From CBDUXT01 sp965371245 (GTDB lineage: Bacteria > Planctomycetota > Phycisphaerae > UBA1845), in assembly GCA_965371245.1 (NCBI GenBank), contig CBDUXT010000121.1, positions 1-14,075 on the forward strand: a stretch of DNA of 14,075 nucleotides, read 5' to 3'. Below, piece after piece: positions 1 to 7,059 of the stretch. The notes under the pieces are model-generated. The model was given only the letters and a program-made list of their open reading frames with translations, did not search any database and was not told the DNA's origin. A program made the translations under genes and the position numbers. Position 1 is the first letter of the stretch. Each line of letters begins with the position of its first letter.

Positions 1-136
1 TGAGCGTCTACCGCACCCTCAAGCTCCGAGGCCTCGACCCCACCCGATCCATTGTCGATGGTTTGAAAAGCTACCTCACCACCGCCCAACTCCCGCCGCT
101 ACCCGAAGGCGACATTGCAAACGGCTGACCTCTTAC
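1..136 (+). mobile_element. Right end of an IS66-type insertion sequence (left part outside the window)
   Basis: The stretch contains the last codons of an IS66-like transposase, followed 8 bases after its stop codon by CTTAC (132-136). Read inwards from the element edge this is GTAAG, and IS66-family terminal repeats characteristically start with GTAA. Directly outside, from 137, the sequence is IS5-type transposase coding sequence on the other strand, so position 136/137 is the probable insertion boundary. IS66 elements duplicate 8 bp of target, so 137-144 (CACGCCCG) should be repeated at the unseen left end. The family call rests on remembered family features, not a search. Confidence 0.55.
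3..128 (+). CDS. IS66-family transposase, C-terminal fragment (5' part outside window)
   Basis: An open frame enters from the left edge and ends at TGA 126-128, giving 41 residues. The reading RTLKLRGLDPTRSIVDGLKSY followed by a Thr-rich link and LPPLPEG resembles the extreme C-terminus of IS66 transposases, which usually end with a short helix followed by a QLPPLP-type tail. The catalytic DDE core would lie outside the window, so nothing can be said about whether the transposase is intact. The stop is followed almost at once by the putative terminal inverted repeat, as expected for this family. Confidence 0.55.
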   Translation, partial: SVYRTLKLRGLDPTRSIVDGLKSYLTTAQLPPLPEGDIANG

Positions 137-478
137 CACGCCCGAATACCCGCCGTCAGCCCAGATCAGTTGTAGACGTTCGAACCGCCCCTTCAGCTTG
201 GTCAACACCATTTTCGCGCCGTCGCGATCCTGCACGTCGGCCGGCTGAACGACGACGGCCAGGATCAATCCCAGCGTGTCTACGACAATATGGCGCTTGC
301 GACCCTTGCTCTTCTTGCCGGCATCGTAACCGCGGACCCCCTTTTTTCCGTGGTTTTCACGCTTTGACTGTCGATCACGGCTGCACTTGGACTGGCTTCA
401 CGTCCTTCCTTCACACGCAATTCGTCACGGAGCAAGTCGTGGATGTCCTGCCAAAGACGCTCCCTACGAGAGCACGCT
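137..478 (-). pseudogene. IS5-type (IS427/IS1031-like) transposase, truncated at both ends and frameshifted
   Basis: Two minus-strand frames together give the middle of an IS5-family transposase. Frame A (from about 478 to 340) reads LWQDIHDLLRDELRVKEGR and then the family hallmark AVIDSQSVKTTEK. Frame B (from about 340 down to 137) reads GVRGYDAGKKSKGRKRHIVV, then VVQPADVQDRDGAK and IWADGGYSG. The catalytic DDE residues lie partly in these blocks (ID of IDSQSVKTT, D of WADGGYSG). The change of frame falls on a run of six A and five G (337-347, minus strand). The roughly 80 N-terminal residues usual in the family are missing upstream of about 478, where the sequence becomes unrecognisable. 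The C-terminus stops at 137 where the IS66 end begins. Probably a dead remnant, although -1 frameshifting is known in some IS5-family subgroups. Confidence 0.75.
337..347 (-). other. A6G5 homopolymer run where the IS5-type transposase changes frame
   Basis: On the minus strand the codons GAA AAA AGG GGG (frame A) must shift back by one base to read AAA AAG GGG GTC (frame B), which restores the conserved RGYDAGKK block. The run is a plausible site for polymerase or ribosome slippage, and equally for a simple one-base insertion. The A AAA AAG heptamer is not phased with frame A as the textbook X XXY YYZ arrangement requires. An indel is therefore at least as likely as programmed frameshifting. 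Confidence 0.5.
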
Positions 479-622
479 TTTCTCAGACTCGGCAGAGTAT
501 GCTTTGCGCCAGGCATGCCGCTTTCGTTTTCAGAGACCATAGAATCTCAGTCCTCTCTTGTCGTGATAGGCCTCGATTGATGGCTGGGGCGTTGGCGCAC
601 GTCGGGCACGACCATGATCGGG

Positions 623-2296
623 CTAGTCAGATTGCGCCATGTGCCGAACGAAGTGAACGAGATGCCAGATCTCGGTGTCGCTGAGGTTCTCGTGGGCAGG
701 CATCGGCGTCCCCGGCATGCCGGCACGGATGCGTTTGAACAGCTCGTCCAGTTCGCCGCCGCCGCGGAAGTCGCCGCTCGTGAGATCACGAGCGCTGATC
801 TTTCGCCCTTTCTCGTCGATAAGCGATTGCGGGCCATCGCCGCGTCCTTCCGGCCCGTGGCATGACGCACAGTTTTCGAGAAACAGCTTCCGGCCCGCGT
901 CGGGGTCTGGCAAGAAAGTCTCTCCCGGCCAGGGAACAATAATGATTCTTCGCGGCGTCACTCGCGCCTCGGCAATCTCTTCGATTTCCTCAGGATCTGC
1001 CTCGTCATCGTCCGCAAATTCGGCGGTCAACCTCTCAACCCACCCCGCACGGTTGATGCCACGAATGTAGTCCGCAACCGCGAGCACCTCGCTCTCGGTC
1101 AGTTGGGGATTGGCCGGCATCTCGCCGAAACGCCGACCGGTGCTGATCGTTTGAATTAGATCTTCCTGGGTGGGAACACCGTTCTTCGCTGAAACGTAAC
1201 GAAACCGTTCGTGCCAGAAGTCACGAGGGTTCCCCTCAATCGTCTTCGCGGCCGGGCCATCACCGCGGCCCGACGCGCCGTGACACGCGCAACAGAACAT
1301 CTTGTAGAGTGTCTCGCCCGAAGCAGGGGCGGCGTTCTCCGACGGCGTCGCCAAAGGTCGCGGCGTATGCGTTGCCGGCGCGCTCTTTCGGCGCAGGCTC
1401 ATCATGTAGATCGCTAATGAGCGCGCTTCCTGCGGCGTGAAACCCATCTTGGGCATCAGAGTGCCAGGCGTTATCGCGTCAGGCTGAAGAAAATGTTCGA
1501 AGTGCCATCGCTCAACCGTGTGTTCGCCTTTCACATGAGTGAAGTCGAGGTCATGCTTTGTCTGATCCCCGATGTGCGTTAGATCCGTTCCGAGGTCGCC
1601 GCCTCCCCCACGATACCGATGACAGCCGAGACAACCCTTGTCAACGACCAACCGCTTCCCCTCTGCAAGGACATCGGCCCCGGCCAAACTAAACGTCAAG
1701 ACTGATTCGTCGATCTGAGGTTTCTTGATTTCGACGGATCCGGATCCAAAGGAATAGGCGTAGAGATCGGCTTGCCCCGCGTATAGATCAACCTCATAGT
1801 GGCAGCGACCGCAGCTCGCGTACACGGCGTCACCGCGAAGAAGTGGAGTTGCAACATGTAGTGTTGGTTCACCGTTCTCACGCCAGCCGTGAGCGGCTTC
1901 TTTCCGAATCGCGCGCCCCTCCCCCCCATGGCAGACGGTGCAGCCAAAACTGTCGGTCGGATGCTCGGCCAGCCACTTACCGGAATGCCGGCGCAGCGGC
2001 TGGCCGGTGTCCGACATGGCCGGGTTGTCGATGCCGAGGTGGCAGGAAACGCAACGATCGACTCCGCCCAGCCCCTGTAGGAAGACTTGTTTGAACTCAA
2101 TGTCAGAGGTTGACGCCGCGATCCGCGCAGCATCGTTGCCTGCGGTGCGGATCAGCAGTTCGCGGTACGCGGCCTGAAAGCCGCGCCATTCTCCGCCGAA
2201 GTTCTCTTTGTAAGCCACGCCAGCCAAGATCAGAGTAGAGGCGACAGAGCTTATCAGCAGCACGATCTTCATCATGCGGAAACGTCGCGCGATCAT
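623..2296 (-). CDS. Membrane-anchored hexaheme c-type cytochrome
   Basis: A 557-residue protein with six CxxCH heme sites: C82-H86, C119-H123, C162-H166, C222-H226, C335-H339 and C476-H480. An N-terminal hydrophobic segment (about 9-29) with no clear cleavage site suggests a membrane anchor with the hemes in the periplasm. The N-terminal part (GVDRCVSCH ... FGCTVCHGGEG) is a paired-heme region. The middle heme at 222 has a likely Met ligand at 281 or 284 (LMPKMG). The C-terminal half holds two more class-I-like domains with likely axial Met393 (GEMPA) and Met532 (GTPMP), separated by an acidic linker. Residues about 330-557 are strongly similar to the diheme cytochrome at 7060-7896. It is the last gene of the minus-strand cluster. 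ATG 2294-2296 is used; MM at residues 8-9 is an alternative start. It likely passes electrons to or from the smaller cytochromes or the cupredoxin; partners are inferred. Confidence 0.88.
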   Translation of the reverse strand: MIARRFRMMKIVLLISSVASTLILAGVAYKENFGGEWRGFQAAYRELLIRTAGNDAARIAASTSDIEFKQVFLQGLGGVDRCVSCHLGIDNPAMSDTGQPLRRHSGKWLAEHPTDSFGCTVCHGGEGRAIRKEAAHGWRENGEPTLHVATPLLRGDAVYASCGRCHYEVDLYAGQADLYAYSFGSGSVEIKKPQIDESVLTFSLAGADVLAEGKRLVVDKGCLGCHRYRGGGGDLGTDLTHIGDQTKHDLDFTHVKGEHTVERWHFEHFLQPDAITPGTLMPKMGFTPQEARSLAIYMMSLRRKSAPATHTPRPLATPSENAAPASGETLYKMFCCACHGASGRGDGPAAKTIEGNPRDFWHERFRYVSAKNGVPTQEDLIQTISTGRRFGEMPANPQLTESEVLAVADYIRGINRAGWVERLTAEFADDDEADPEEIEEIAEARVTPRRIIIVPWPGETFLPDPDAGRKLFLENCASCHGPEGRGDGPQSLIDEKGRKISARDLTSGDFRGGGELDELFKRIRAGMPGTPMPAHENLSDTEIWHLVHFVRHMAQSD

Positions 2297-2383
2297 TGCA
2301 TCTCAAGGAATCTGTTGTGATTCGCCAGAGTTCCATGTGTTCGGGATCACGCGGCTGCTCACGGCTAACCGCAGTTGTTCTTG

Positions 2384-2638
2384 TCAGTGTGCGTCCGACA
2401 CATGAAAGTGAAAATCAGCTTCAACTTCCTGGCCGTTCTCGTCGAGAAATACGAGTTCCACGTGCGCTTCTCCGCCGTCGGCAAAACCCATCATGGCGTG
2501 GTACACGCCGGGTTCAACCTCGGCTGCATCGCTGTGTTCTTCTTCCTTCGCGTCGTCATCGTCGTCGTGATGGCCGGCGGCCTCTCGTCTACGGCGCGCT
2601 GTGCCCTTCGGTGGCCGTGACCAATCCAGAGTCGTCAA
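2384..2638 (-). pseudogene. Acidic/His-rich third segment of the P19-type lipoprotein, out of frame
   Basis: Directly behind the tandem P19 gene, in a different frame and overlapping its last 50 bases, is an open stretch with no good start codon: the only in-frame start is a TTG inside the upstream gene. From about 2588 it reads a His/Asp/Glu linker (GHHDDDDDAKEEEH) and then PGVYHAMMGF ... EVEADFHFHV before its stop. The final strand resembles the closing strands of the two P19 domains upstream (SVEAEFHFVI and PIQADFTFTI). It therefore looks like the true C-terminus of the neighbouring protein, a partial third domain, cut off by a +1/-2 frame change somewhere in 2589-2638. A coding remnant, a sequencing indel, or recoding are the options; a separate gene is less likely. 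Confidence 0.5.
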
Positions 2639-3743
2639 TCGTAAACGTGAAGTCTGCCTGGATCGGGGTCATCCACTTCCCGCTGTCCGACGTTGAGCGA
2701 GCGAACTCCGGGACATCGACAGTCACTGATGCCGTGTAATCGCCCGGCCCGAGCAAGCCATGGTTGATAGCATAATGCAGCCCGCTTCCACCCCACATCG
2801 AGTGCAATTCTCGTGTTATGGACTCGCCCGTGCTGGTGTTCGTCGCGGCGAACGTGACGGTCGCGTAGGAGATCCTCGTTCCCGATCCCTCGTCGATGGG
2901 CTTCACCTCGACATGGATGGTCTCATCCGCCGCCGGGGTCATCTCCATCCACATCCCGCCCATGTACATCCACATGGCTTTGTCCGGCTCGAGAATCAAC
3001 TGGATGCGCATGTCATCCTTGGTCGCCTCGCCCATGAAGACCTCGTCACTGCTGGCGTTAGCCGGGAGCGTCGCTGCCTCGTGAGCCGGAACCGGCGTGG
3101 TGGGGCTTTCCGGAGCCGCACCCGACGAGACTGAGACTTCCGTGACGAGGCCGTCTTCAATCACAAAATGAAACTCCGCCTCGACAGATCCCATCCACTT
3201 GTCCTTGTCGCCCATGGACCGCGCAAACCTTGGTTCCTCGAGATGGATCTCGGCGTGGTATTCGCCGTCACCCATAAGTGCGTGGTTGATCGCGTAGTGT
3301 AGCCCGCTGCCACCCCACATCGGGTGCAAATCCTCCTCCATCGTCTCGCCCGTCGTTTCGTTCTCGGCATGGAATTCAATTGCCGAATGAGGTGGCCGGT
3401 CCTTGGAGCCCGGATCGGTGATCTTGACTTCAACGTGAATGTCCGCACCTGCTGCGGGGGCCATCTCCATCCAATTGCCGCCCATCAGCATGAACATGGA
3501 CTTGGCCGGTTCCAGAACCAGCTCCACGATTCTGCCATCCACTTCCTTGTGGCCGATCACCGCGTGGTCTTCGGCTGTTCGTGCACCCGTCGGATCTACA
3601 GGCTCGGTGAGATGGATGAGTTCCCCTTCGTGGTCTCCAATTCCGTCTGTGACCGGTACGCAGCCGGGAAGCGGTGCCGTCCAGCAGACCAGACCGACAA
3701 TAGCCAACCCTCGCACCCACATTCTCAAACGTGCAATCTTCAT
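2589..3743 (-). CDS. Lipoprotein with two tandem P19/Tp34-type metal-binding domains
   Basis: A 384-residue protein. ATG 3741-3743 follows a GGGAG-type ribosome site. A signal peptide ends in the lipobox LPGC (Cys28). Two repeats of about 135 residues (about 60-197 and 234-371) align by eye with periplasmic P19/Tp34 proteins, which bind Cu(II)/Fe and serve iron acquisition. Each has LVLEP/LILEP, a DIHVE or TIHVE strand, a TGE turn, MWGGSGLHYAINH and a closing xEAEFHF/QADFTF strand. The ligands known in Campylobacter P19 correspond to H102, M142 and H149 in repeat 1 and H277, M316 and H323 in repeat 2. The fourth His and the Asp before GPHYG are absent. Both repeats add Met-rich patches (MFMLMGG ... 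MEM; MWMYMGGMWMEM). P19 proteins work as dimers, so this may be a fused pair. The usual FTR1 permease partner is not in the window. Confidence 0.8.
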   Translation of the reverse strand: MKIARLRMWVRGLAIVGLVCWTAPLPGCVPVTDGIGDHEGELIHLTEPVDPTGARTAEDHAVIGHKEVDGRIVELVLEPAKSMFMLMGGNWMEMAPAAGADIHVEVKITDPGSKDRPPHSAIEFHAENETTGETMEEDLHPMWGGSGLHYAINHALMGDGEYHAEIHLEEPRFARSMGDKDKWMGSVEAEFHFVIEDGLVTEVSVSSGAAPESPTTPVPAHEAATLPANASSDEVFMGEATKDDMRIQLILEPDKAMWMYMGGMWMEMTPAADETIHVEVKPIDEGSGTRISYATVTFAATNTSTGESITRELHSMWGGSGLHYAINHGLLGPGDYTASVTVDVPEFARSTSDSGKWMTPIQADFTFTIDDSGLVTATEGHSAP

Positions 3744-3807
3744 GGTCCCAATCTCCCAGTATTCGGTTGCTTGACATCGGGCGACCGTCGCACATTGTAA
3801 GCAACGT

Positions 3808-4059
3808 TTAGTGCTGATGCTCGTCTCCTTCCGCCTCACTCATACCGTCCATCTCCATGTCGTCATGGTCGTCGAGCATGTCATCGTGTTCACCCTGAAG
3901 AAAGAAAAGCGTGTCACAATTGAAGATATTGCACGCGTTGTCTCCGAAGAATGCCTGCGGATCGAGCACCATCGAGTCGCATCCCGGAATCGGAACGGCG
4001 ATCTGAAACATGGTTGCCGATCCCACTACGAAGAATGAAGCTATGCGTTTGCGTTTCAT
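3808..4059 (-). CDS. Small lipoprotein with NACxxxNCD motif and acidic/His-rich tail
   Basis: An 83-residue protein from ATG 4057-4059, 4 bases after AAGGA. A hydrophobic signal ends in the lipobox IPGC (Cys27), so the mature protein of about 57 residues should be lipid-anchored. The core reads NACNIFNCDTLFF, with Cys43 and Cys48 able to form a disulfide or bind a metal. The tail is dense in Asp, Glu, His and Met (DDMLDDHDDMEMDGM, ending HQH), typical of a metal-buffering tail. It is a paralogue of the next gene upstream: both share GCD after the lipobox, the NAC(x)3NCD(x)LFF core and an acidic tail ending in His-x-His or Gln-His. No known family is recognised, and function is unknown beyond its place in a metal/redox operon. 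Confidence 0.75.
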   Translation of the reverse strand: MKRKRIASFFVVGSATMFQIAVPIPGCDSMVLDPQAFFGDNACNIFNCDTLFFLQGEHDDMLDDHDDMEMDGMSEAEGDEHQH

Positions 4060-4129
4060 CTTGTCCTTCTCCCGTCACATGGAACACGACCGGTGCGCGA
4101 TGGGTCACGCGACCGTGGAACCTAGATCA

Positions 4130-4378
4130 TCAGTGGGCGTGACCTCCGCCTTCATCGGCGCTATCGGCCTCGGCGGGAGCGCCGCCACTCGCCGCGATGG
4201 GCGCGCCGGAAAGAGGCAGTACGTCGTCGATGAAGAACAGGACATCACAGTTTAGGAAATCGCACGCATTGCGACTCAAGTAGTTGACGGGGTTGAGATC
4301 GCACCCCATCACGAACATATTTGCACCCCATGCCGCTCCACCCATGATGACTGTCCTTGCGATTGACTTTATCTTCAT
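4130..4378 (-). CDS. Small lipoprotein, paralogue with NACxxxNCD motif
   Basis: An 82-residue protein. ATG 4376-4378 lies 9 bases after GGAG; a longer reading frame upstream looks non-coding. The signal peptide ends in VMGC (Cys26). The core reads RNACDFLNCDVLFF with Cys39 and Cys44, followed by an Ala/Gly-rich linker and a short acidic tail ending GGGHAH. It shares the lipobox-Asp start, the two-Cys core and the terminal His with its neighbour at 3808-4059, while the linker differs, so the pair arose by duplication and the core is the conserved part. It sits between the monoheme cytochrome and its paralogue, 68-70 bp from each. Function is unknown; an electron-transfer or metal-loading accessory on the outer membrane is one possibility. 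Confidence 0.75.
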   Translation of the reverse strand: MKIKSIARTVIMGGAAWGANMFVMGCDLNPVNYLSRNACDFLNCDVLFFIDDVLPLSGAPIAASGGAPAEADSADEGGGHAH

Positions 4379-4446
4379 TGTTGCGTTCTCCGTCGTTTGC
4401 CGCCGACGCGCTATCACGATACGACTGCGCGCCGACTCTGGCGAAA

Positions 4447-4785
4447 TCAGTTTGCCGCTTTCAAAAACTCCAGGATCAAACGATGCTCCTCGGCCGTAAG
4501 GTTTGCGCGCACCCGCATGTGATGGACGATAACTTCCCACTCCCGGTCACTTCGTTCCTGCGGATCGCGAATATTGTGGCAGCGCATGCAGTTTTGAGCC
4601 CAGGCTCGGGCACCATCCTTTCGCATTGGAGGCACGGCCACGAGGGCGCTTGGCTGCGAGCCGGCCTCCGGGTCCTCCATCGGCATGTCCGCGATCGTCC
4701 GATCCTTCTGACAACCTGATGACAGGAAGGTAGCAGTGAGGGCCGTTACACCGATCAGCGTATGTAGTAATTGAAGCTGTTTCAT
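4447..4785 (-). CDS. Monoheme cytochrome c lipoprotein
   Basis: A 112-residue protein. ATG 4783-4785 lies 6 bases after GGAG. The signal peptide ends in the lipobox SSGC (Cys25). A single heme site, CMRCHNIRDP (C66-H70), is followed by the pattern REWEVIVHHMRVRANLTAEE, with Met90 the likely distal ligand, and a C-terminal helix ILEFLKAAN. This small domain with HMRxRAxLTxEE is a common monoheme cytochrome type in multiheme-rich bacteria. A linker of about 40 residues separates lipid anchor and heme. As a mobile or tethered one-electron carrier next to the porin gene (36 bp away) it could serve as an electron shuttle near the outer membrane; this role is inferred. Confidence 0.85.
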   Translation of the reverse strand: MKQLQLLHTLIGVTALTATFLSSGCQKDRTIADMPMEDPEAGSQPSALVAVPPMRKDGARAWAQNCMRCHNIRDPQERSDREWEVIVHHMRVRANLTAEEHRLILEFLKAAN

Positions 4786-4821
4786 CCCGTTCTCCAGCGC
4801 GTTTGGCCAGGGCGATACTGC

Positions 4822-6207
4822 TCAGAAGCCAACTGCGAACTGCATGAAAACACCATCTTCGTCGTCGTCGCCACTCACGTTATCGTGCGAATAGGCGACC
4901 TTCCAAACGATGTTGGGGCGGACCCAATAATCGATTCCAAGCGTCAGTCGGCTGTGATCGGCACCTCGGGTTCCGGGTCCGGACTCACGAACCTGCTCAT
5001 AACGAAGAACGAATTCAGTGTTCTTTAGCTCGATGCCGTCCCAAAACGTGAAGTCTGAAAGGGTCGGGCGATAGGCTGCTTGTACGAACCAACCGCTACG
5101 TTTGTTGTCGAAAGTGAACGGATCGAAGGGTCCGGTGAACACAGCTCTGTCCGTATCCACCCAGATGGCCTCCGCGCGAAGGTCCAGCCGCCCCTTGATC
5201 GCCTCGATCTCGCGGGCGTAGCTCAGATCGATGCCGTGGATGAAGGTATCGACTCCGCTGAACCGCGAGCCGCTGTCGCCAACCCTACCTGTCAGAAAGG
5301 AATAGCCAAGCTCGAGCTCCGGAATGGGCAGAAAGCCGACCCTACCACCGAACGACTTGTCGTTGTTGTTGTCGCGGAAATTCTCAAAGCCGAGATGTCC
5401 AGCCGTGCCGAACGACGTATTTTCAAAGTCCGGGCCGTTCACGTAGTAGGCAGCGTAGTTGAGTTTCGTTTTTCCGAGGGGGAACCCACCGCGAACCTGA
5501 ACGCCCAACCCGGTTGGCCCTATCAGTCCTCGCTCATACATGAGTGGTATAGTGGCCGATTTGTTGATCCACGATGGATGCCAGCGTTCCCAAAAAGTGT
5601 TGAATGGTGTTAGAAACTTGCCGCCCGTGATCGTCATGTAATCGTTGAGCAAGTAACTCACTTGGGCGTAGTCCAGTTCCACAAAGGTGTCGGCGGCGGT
5701 CAGACCGAAAGCGATTTCTGCCTCGAGGAGCAAGCGATCGGTTGGCCTCCAAAGAAGAGTCGGCGCAATCCCCACACCAAATGTGGAATCAACGTCCTCT
5801 CGGTCTTGAAAGGTGACGACCGCCGCTCCGCCCAGGGCGAAGCTCGTAAGTCCGGGGGAAAGGGCATCAAGAGTCGGTCCGAATTCGTCGCGCACGCCCT
5901 CCATGATTGTTTCGCGCTCTGCGTAGAGCCGATTCTCAAACTCGGCACTCCACTCCACCTGGTTCGGCACTGCGTTTTCGCGCTGCAGCCCTGCCACTTG
6001 TTTCTTGAGTTGGCTGTTCTCTTCCAGGAGCTTGGCGACGTCGGTCTTCAACTGCTTGTGTTCATTCATTAACCTCGTGAACTCGGCTCGCGTGACCGGT
6101 TTTTCTCCGGCCCCGTCCTGTTGAGCCGACGCGTGCGATGCCAGGACCGTGCATAGACACATCAACACGATGGTTAGCACGCGTTTGTATGTCCGTGGGT
6201 TCGTCAT
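4822..6207 (-). CDS. Outer-membrane beta-barrel porin with N-terminal coiled coil
   Basis: A 461-residue protein. ATG 6205-6207 follows GGGAAG; a GTG 51 bases upstream is a weaker start. The signal peptide (about 1-28) ends ASA-QQ. Residues about 38-78 form a heptad-like coiled coil (EFTRLMNEHKQLKTDVAKLL and onward), as in porins that trimerise or contact the peptidoglycan. From about 115 the sequence alternates short beta-strands with Gly/Asp-rich turns, and the protein ends with an aromatic residue (FAVGF), the usual outer-membrane insertion signal. The barrel resembles phosphate-selective-porin or alginate-type families (GGKFLTPFNTFWERWHP block). Its place between the cupredoxin and a cytochrome lipoprotein suggests a conduit for metal ions or a porin-cytochrome partner; substrate cannot be read from sequence. 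Confidence 0.83.
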   Translation of the reverse strand: MTNPRTYKRVLTIVLMCLCTVLASHASAQQDGAGEKPVTRAEFTRLMNEHKQLKTDVAKLLEENSQLKKQVAGLQRENAVPNQVEWSAEFENRLYAERETIMEGVRDEFGPTLDALSPGLTSFALGGAAVVTFQDREDVDSTFGVGIAPTLLWRPTDRLLLEAEIAFGLTAADTFVELDYAQVSYLLNDYMTITGGKFLTPFNTFWERWHPSWINKSATIPLMYERGLIGPTGLGVQVRGGFPLGKTKLNYAAYYVNGPDFENTSFGTAGHLGFENFRDNNNDKSFGGRVGFLPIPELELGYSFLTGRVGDSGSRFSGVDTFIHGIDLSYAREIEAIKGRLDLRAEAIWVDTDRAVFTGPFDPFTFDNKRSGWFVQAAYRPTLSDFTFWDGIELKNTEFVLRYEQVRESGPGTRGADHSRLTLGIDYWVRPNIVWKVAYSHDNVSGDDDEDGVFMQFAVGF

Positions 6208-6279
6208 CGAATCTTCCCGAAAAACGTCGAGACGCCGCGCTACGGGCACGGCCTCCACGTTTCGTCGCGACCGAATAAC

Positions 6280-7017
6280 CTATTTCTTCAGGACGAAGTC
6301 GATCTCTGCGTCGGCACCGGGCGAAACCGTGATTTCTCGCTCTTGTTTTCCTAGTTTCTCATGCCAAACCTGCAGCGTGTACGTACCCGGCGGCACGTTC
6401 TCCAGACGGAATGCTCCATCTTTGCCGGTCACGGCGTAGTAGGGATGCTTGGATACGACGATCCATGCCCCCATCCATTGATGCACATCGCAGCTGACTC
6501 GAATCCGTTCCGAACGATCGAAAGTTACATTGAGCTCCTTCATGCGGCCCACCATCGAGCGGTTAAAGGGTTCATTCTTCCTTGCGTAAACATGCACGTT
6601 GTGGAGGATTCCGTCGCTGTTAAGGATGCTCAGCGGCTGACCCTGCGGTACGACCACTACGTGCGGGCGAAAGCGACAGCCCTGCTGGTCGAGTACGAAC
6701 GGACTCTCCGGATCTGTCTGCGGAAACGTCTTGCCTTGATCGATCTTCTTGATGGATACAACCGCCCAGCGGATCGTTCCATCCTTGGAAACGACTAGGT
6801 CATCGTTGGGGATAGGTTTGGCGTGGCACGGTTTGTCCGCGCCGGATACCTTCAGTCTTTTTCGTTTTGGGATCTTTCCGTCGAAACGAACCGTACCAAC
6901 GATGGCTCCACCGTCCTTGACGTCCGTCGCCTTGTAACCGGCCTGGATCGAGCTCGTGCAAAGCGTGCTCAGCGCCAACGTGCAGACGGCCATCCGATTA
7001 TGATTTGAAGTCCTCAT
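6280..7017 (-). CDS. Cupredoxin (type-1 copper) protein with carboxypeptidase-regulatory-like tail
   Basis: A 245-residue exported protein. ATG 7015-7017 follows AAAGGGACGG. Signal peptide about 1-26 (SIQA). The central part has the features of blue-copper folds of the methylamine-utilisation/plastocyanin-like type: GCRFRPHVVVVPQGQPLSI, then NSDGILHNVHVY (His139, with His142 nearby), then CDVHQWM giving Cys176, His179 and Met182 as remaining ligands. The Cys-x2-His-x2-Met loop is shorter than in plastocyanin (x2, x4) or azurin (x4, x3). Residues about 190-245 form a carboxypeptidase-regulatory-like beta-sandwich (TGKDGAFRLENVPPGTYTLQ). An N-terminal block holds another Cys-His (KPCHAKP). Likely a periplasmic one-electron carrier to or from the operon cytochromes, or a copper carrier; partners are inferred. 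Confidence 0.82.
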   Translation of the reverse strand: MRTSNHNRMAVCTLALSTLCTSSIQAGYKATDVKDGGAIVGTVRFDGKIPKRKRLKVSGADKPCHAKPIPNDDLVVSKDGTIRWAVVSIKKIDQGKTFPQTDPESPFVLDQQGCRFRPHVVVVPQGQPLSILNSDGILHNVHVYARKNEPFNRSMVGRMKELNVTFDRSERIRVSCDVHQWMGAWIVVSKHPYYAVTGKDGAFRLENVPPGTYTLQVWHEKLGKQEREITVSPGADAEIDFVLKK

Positions 7018-7059
7018 ACATCCGTCCCTTTCATGTGTGCTTGGCAAAGCGTTTGCGGG

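Noticed and set aside
591..601. GTTGGCGCACG near the left end matching the repeat near 14027
   Set aside because: An 11-base match between distant places in 14 kb is expected by chance; flanks do not match.
115..684. 189-residue plus-strand frame over the IS5 remnant
   Set aside because: Antisense to recognisable transposase sequence; Arg/Cys-rich shadow.
547..939. Minus-strand frame overlapping the end of the hexaheme cytochrome gene
   Set aside because: Arg/Ser-rich shadow of the cytochrome gene with no domain or start signal.
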